Source: Planctomycetota bacterium (lineage in GTDB: Bacteria > Planctomycetota > PUPC01 > DSUN01). Taken from it: 7,651 bases of DNA. Shown here piece by piece: positions 5,977 through 7,651 of this stretch. Every line of letters starts with the position of its first letter. Within the stretch, counting starts at the first letter, position 1. Made by a program: the position numbers and the translations under genes. Under the pieces are notes generated by a model, which worked only from the letters and a program-made list of their open reading frames with translations, had not been told where the DNA came from and searched no databases. The stretch is taken from positions 1-7,651 of the forward strand of contig VGYW01000401.1 in NCBI GenBank assembly GCA_016872875.1, written 5' to 3'.

Positions 5977-6112
5977 TAGCAGGGGGCAGTGAGATGTGAG
6001 AAACTGGCGTTTGGTGGCCGCCGGACTGGGCTGAAGGGATAATTACGGAGTTGAACAACTCCGTAATTGTCGTCGCCAAGGGGACGCGCAACCCCTGGCG
6101 CGCCGACGGAGC
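5964..6112. repeat. Duplicated intergenic block, copy B
   Basis: Partner of 5541-5689 at an offset of 423 bp. It lacks the MITE-like insert and runs straight from CCGACGGAGC into GGAGTACCCT, which in copy A occurs only after the insert (5861-5870). Confidence 0.9.
6041..6068. repeat. TTACGGAG hairpin, copy B
   Basis: AATTACGGAGTTG (6041-6053) and CAACTCCGTAATT (6056-6068) form a perfect 13-bp inverted repeat around AA. It is two pairs longer than copy A. Confidence 0.75.
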
Positions 6113-6120
6113 CTGGAGTA

Positions 6121-6152
6121 CCCTCCCGAAGGTATTGGGAGCTTCGGGAGGG
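6121..6152. repeat. Hairpin H4 before the pectate lyase gene
   Basis: CCCTCCCGAAG (6121-6131) pairs perfectly with CTTCGGGAGGG (6142-6152). It ends 31 nt before the lyase start codon and 19 nt before its ribosome binding site. If transcribed it would sit in the leader and could affect stability or readthrough. Confidence 0.7.
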
Positions 6153-6171
6153 GGAAATCGTGCACCCGCCT

Positions 6172-6181
6172 GGAGAAGGGG
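6172..6181 (+). promoter_or_regulatory. Ribosome binding site of the pectate lyase gene
   Basis: GGAGAAGGGG lies just before ATG 6184 and fixes that start over the earlier in-frame codon at 6067, which lies inside a hairpin. The site sits in a CGCCTGGAGAAG 12-mer that also occurs as the last codons of the glycosidase gene (5502-5513). Confidence 0.65.
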
Positions 6182-6183
6182 AC

Positions 6184-7293
6184 ATGAGGCTTTTTCTCGT
6201 CATCGTGTTCGCTGTCGGCGCCGCGGCCAGGGCCGGGGAGGCCGACCAGCCCGAGGGCTTTGGGGCCATCGCCAAGGGCGGCGAGGGGGGCAAGGCCATT
6301 TCGGTGACGACCCTGGCCGACGACGGCCCCGGCTCGCTTCGCGCGGCACTCGCCGCCAAGGGGCCGCGAATCATCTCCTTCGCCGTCGAGGGCGCCATCG
6401 AGCTCAAGAGCCGACTGCGCTGCACGGAGGGACAGGTGACTGTGGACGGCTCGACCGCGCCCGGCAAGGGCATCACGCTCGTCGGTTTCGGCATCGAGTT
6501 CCGCGGCGATTGCGACGACATCATCGTCCGCCACCTCCGCATCCGCGTCGCCACCCGCAAGGAGGACAACGACTGTCTGCTCTTCTGGGGCAACCAGGGA
6601 GGAACCGTCGAGCGAGTCCTCGTGGACCACTGCTCGCTGATGGGCGCGTCCGACGAGAACGTGAACACATGGGGCCAGGTGCGCGACGTGACGTTCCAGT
6701 GGACGCTCATCGCCGAGGGCAGCCTCCCCCACAGCATGGGCTGGCTCTCGGGCACGGGCTCCGACCGCATCAGCATCCACCACTGCCTCTTCGCCCACAA
6801 CGCCGACCGCAGCCCCAAGCTCGAGGGCGGCCTCTACGACGTGGTGAACAACGTCATCTACAACTGGAGCCACCACAACGCCGCGAAGATCGGCGGCGGC
6901 GCTCGCGTCAACCTCGTCAACAACGCATTCATCCCAGGGCCGCAGTCCACCGCCACCCAGGCCTGCATCCTGCCCGACGACCCGGCCAAGGGCACCAAGG
7001 TCTACCTCGCCGGCAACATCGGGCCGTTCACCCCCACGGGCGCCGAGGACCAGTGGCTGAACGTGACCTGGTACGAGCGTGCGGGCGGCAAGTGGGTGGA
7101 GCATCGCCCGGCCCCTCTGGCCCTCCGGGCCGGCAAGCCGTTCCCCGCGAAGGCCGTCACCACGCAACCTGCCAAAGAAGCCTACGAGCTGGTCCTCGCC
7201 CACGCAGGGGCCAAAGTGCGCGATGCCGACGACCTGCGCGTCATCGCCGAGGTCAAAGCCCGCACGGGCCGGGTCGGACGGAGACCCCAGTAG
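6184..7293 (+). CDS. Secreted pectate lyase-like protein (family PL1-like, parallel beta-helix)
   Basis: The protein has 369 residues. Start 6184 is supported by the purine-rich site GGAGAAGGGG and an immediate signal peptide (hydrophobic residues 3-15, likely cleavage after ARA at 17). The mature protein shows the PL1/Amb allergen pattern: TVDGSTAPGKGITLVGFG (86-103), IIVRHLRIR (113-121), VDHCSL (147-152), ASDENV (155-160), TFQWTLIAEGSL (170-181), ISIHHCLFAHNADRSPKLEGG (197-216) and VVNNVIYNW (220-228). Asp148 and Asp157 are candidate calcium ligands. Arg209 in RSP corresponds to the catalytic Arg of the RxPxxR motif, but the second Arg is Glu214 here. PL1 enzymes cut polygalacturonate by calcium-dependent beta-elimination; the substrate is inferred. 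No anchor or binding domain is seen. A hairpin-rich spacer of 667 bp separates it from the operon, so it is probably transcribed separately or by readthrough. Confidence 0.85.
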   Translation: MRLFLVIVFAVGAAARAGEADQPEGFGAIAKGGEGGKAISVTTLADDGPGSLRAALAAKGPRIISFAVEGAIELKSRLRCTEGQVTVDGSTAPGKGITLVGFGIEFRGDCDDIIVRHLRIRVATRKEDNDCLLFWGNQGGTVERVLVDHCSLMGASDENVNTWGQVRDVTFQWTLIAEGSLPHSMGWLSGTGSDRISIHHCLFAHNADRSPKLEGGLYDVVNNVIYNWSHHNAAKIGGGARVNLVNNAFIPGPQSTATQACILPDDPAKGTKVYLAGNIGPFTPTGAEDQWLNVTWYERAGGKWVEHRPAPLALRAGKPFPAKAVTTQPAKEAYELVLAHAGAKVRDADDLRVIAEVKARTGRVGRRPQ

Positions 7294-7319
7294 TGGCCGA
7301 CTCGATATTGTGGCGAGCT

Positions 7320-7351
7320 GCCTCCCGAACGTTCCAACACGTTCGGGAGGC
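7320..7351 (+). terminator. Hairpin H5 after the lyase gene, with compensatory change
   Basis: GCCTCCCGAACGT (7320-7332) pairs perfectly with ACGTTCGGGAGGC (7339-7351) around a TCCAAC loop, 27 nt after the stop codon. Relative to H1 and H6 one G-C pair is swapped to C-G. No T-tract follows. Confidence 0.5.
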
Positions 7352-7387
7352 TAACGTCGCGCAGCTACGCCGCCACGCCCCGCCTAA

Positions 7388-7417
7388 CCTCCCGAAGGTA
7401 TTGGAACCTTCGGGAGG
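7388..7417 (+). terminator. Hairpin H6 after the lyase gene
   Basis: CCTCCCGAAGGT (7388-7399) pairs perfectly with ACCTTCGGGAGG (7406-7417) around an ATTGGA loop. It is the second of a tandem pair downstream of the lyase. A short T-run appears only about 15 nt later, so factor-independent termination is uncertain. Confidence 0.45.
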
Positions 7418-7599
7418 GCGCCTGTGACCGTTTTGTGCCCTTTATCGTGGGGCGGTGTACCTAGTCCTAAATCAAGCGCAATCCCCCAGGGAGCGAACCC
7501 GGGTGGGCCGCGCGGACGTGTCGGCGAGCGCCCGGAGGTCGCTAACTGGGCGCACAACTCGCGGATGCACGGGGTTCCGGGTCGGCCAGGCTCTCGGAG

Positions 7600-7640
7600 G
7601 GAGCACTTCGCTCCGGCAGCGACAGAGCTTCTCTGTCGCT
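7600..7640. repeat. Adjacent hairpin pair at the right edge
   Basis: GGAGC (7600-7604) pairs with GCTCC (7610-7614). Right after it, AGCGACAGAG (7618-7627) pairs perfectly with CTCTGTCGCT (7631-7640) around CTT. The sequence is unrelated to the CCTCCCGAAGGT family. Confidence 0.7.
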
Positions 7641-7651
7641 CCCACGTTCAG

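Larger units (their letters stand above)
5517..6183. other. Gene-free mosaic of repeats between glycosidase and lyase genes
   Basis: This stretch holds four copies of the CCTCCCGAAGGT hairpin family, a duplicated ~149-bp block (5541-5689 and 5964-6112), a second hairpin type in each block, and a ~159-bp inverted-repeat element rich in TCG/CGA triplets. The ORFs within it encode poly-Ser and Asp-rich strings from the triplet repeats and are not believable genes. I see no strong promoter for the lyase gene; GATAAT occurs in each block but lacks a well-spaced -35. Confidence 0.75.
7294..7651. other. Gene-free right end
   Basis: Apart from hairpins H5 and H6 and the hairpin pair at the edge, I see no gene, RNA gene or promoter that I can support. 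A gene starting beyond the right edge cannot be excluded. Confidence 0.6.

Noticed and set aside
5704..5979. ORF with a poly-Ser run and Asp-rich part
   Set aside because: Its composition comes from the TCG and CGA triplet runs of the inverted-repeat element, and it ends in a decayed copy of the glycosidase tail.
6012..6043. Promoter for the lyase gene (TTGGTG ... GATAAT)
   Set aside because: The spacer is about 21 bp and the -35 is weak; the same sequence in copy A has no gene behind it.
6051..7427. 458-codon plus-strand ORF overlapping the pectate lyase
   Set aside because: It is the out-of-frame shadow of the lyase gene, Arg/Gly/Pro-rich, while the lyase frame shows clear PL1 motifs.
7470..7505. 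tRNA-like T-arm on the minus strand (GGGTTCGCTCCC)
   Set aside because: The loop lacks the conserved A, and no acceptor, D or anticodon arm can be paired around it.

Overview
The window is GC-rich, with strongly G/C-biased third codon positions, and carries four plus-strand genes for secreted proteins. They sit between three gene-free stretches unusually rich in repeats and palindromes. Large secreted glycosidases with beta-sandwich appendages, leaders encoded by short heptamer repeats, and repeat-rich spacers suggest an uncultured bacterium of the Planctomycetota or a neighbouring phylum. This is an inference from style; no taxonomic marker is present.

Layout: (1) 1-679 is a tandem array of four units of about 147-150 bp, each centred on a long palindrome with a TTGTACAA core. 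A good sigma70-type promoter follows at 680-708. (2) 755-5516 is a tight three-gene operon in which both junctions are ATGA stop/start overlaps. The first two genes encode secreted proteins made only of two copies each of one beta-sandwich (carbohydrate-binding-like) domain. The third encodes a secreted GH123/DUF4091-like glycoside hydrolase that ends in a related sandwich domain. (3) 5517-6183 is a non-coding mosaic. It holds a duplicated ~149-bp block, a recurrent CCTCCCGAAGGT hairpin, and a ~159-bp MITE-like element whose empty site is preserved in the second block. (4) 6184-7293 encodes a secreted family PL1-like pectate lyase. (5) 7294-7651 holds two more hairpins of the same family and a separate hairpin pair at the right edge.

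Working model (inference): the operon and the lyase form a small extracellular polysaccharide-degradation locus. The lyase would cut a uronic-acid backbone, the GH123-like enzyme would remove (amino)sugar residues, and the two catalytic-site-free proteins would bind the polymer or the cell surface. The palindrome array upstream of the promoter may be a multi-operator control region. The most unusual points are the five-copy domain family across three coupled genes, the out-of-frame-length heptamer repeats just after the start codons of genes 2 and 3, the covarying hairpin family, and the MITE-like insert with its empty site in the same window.
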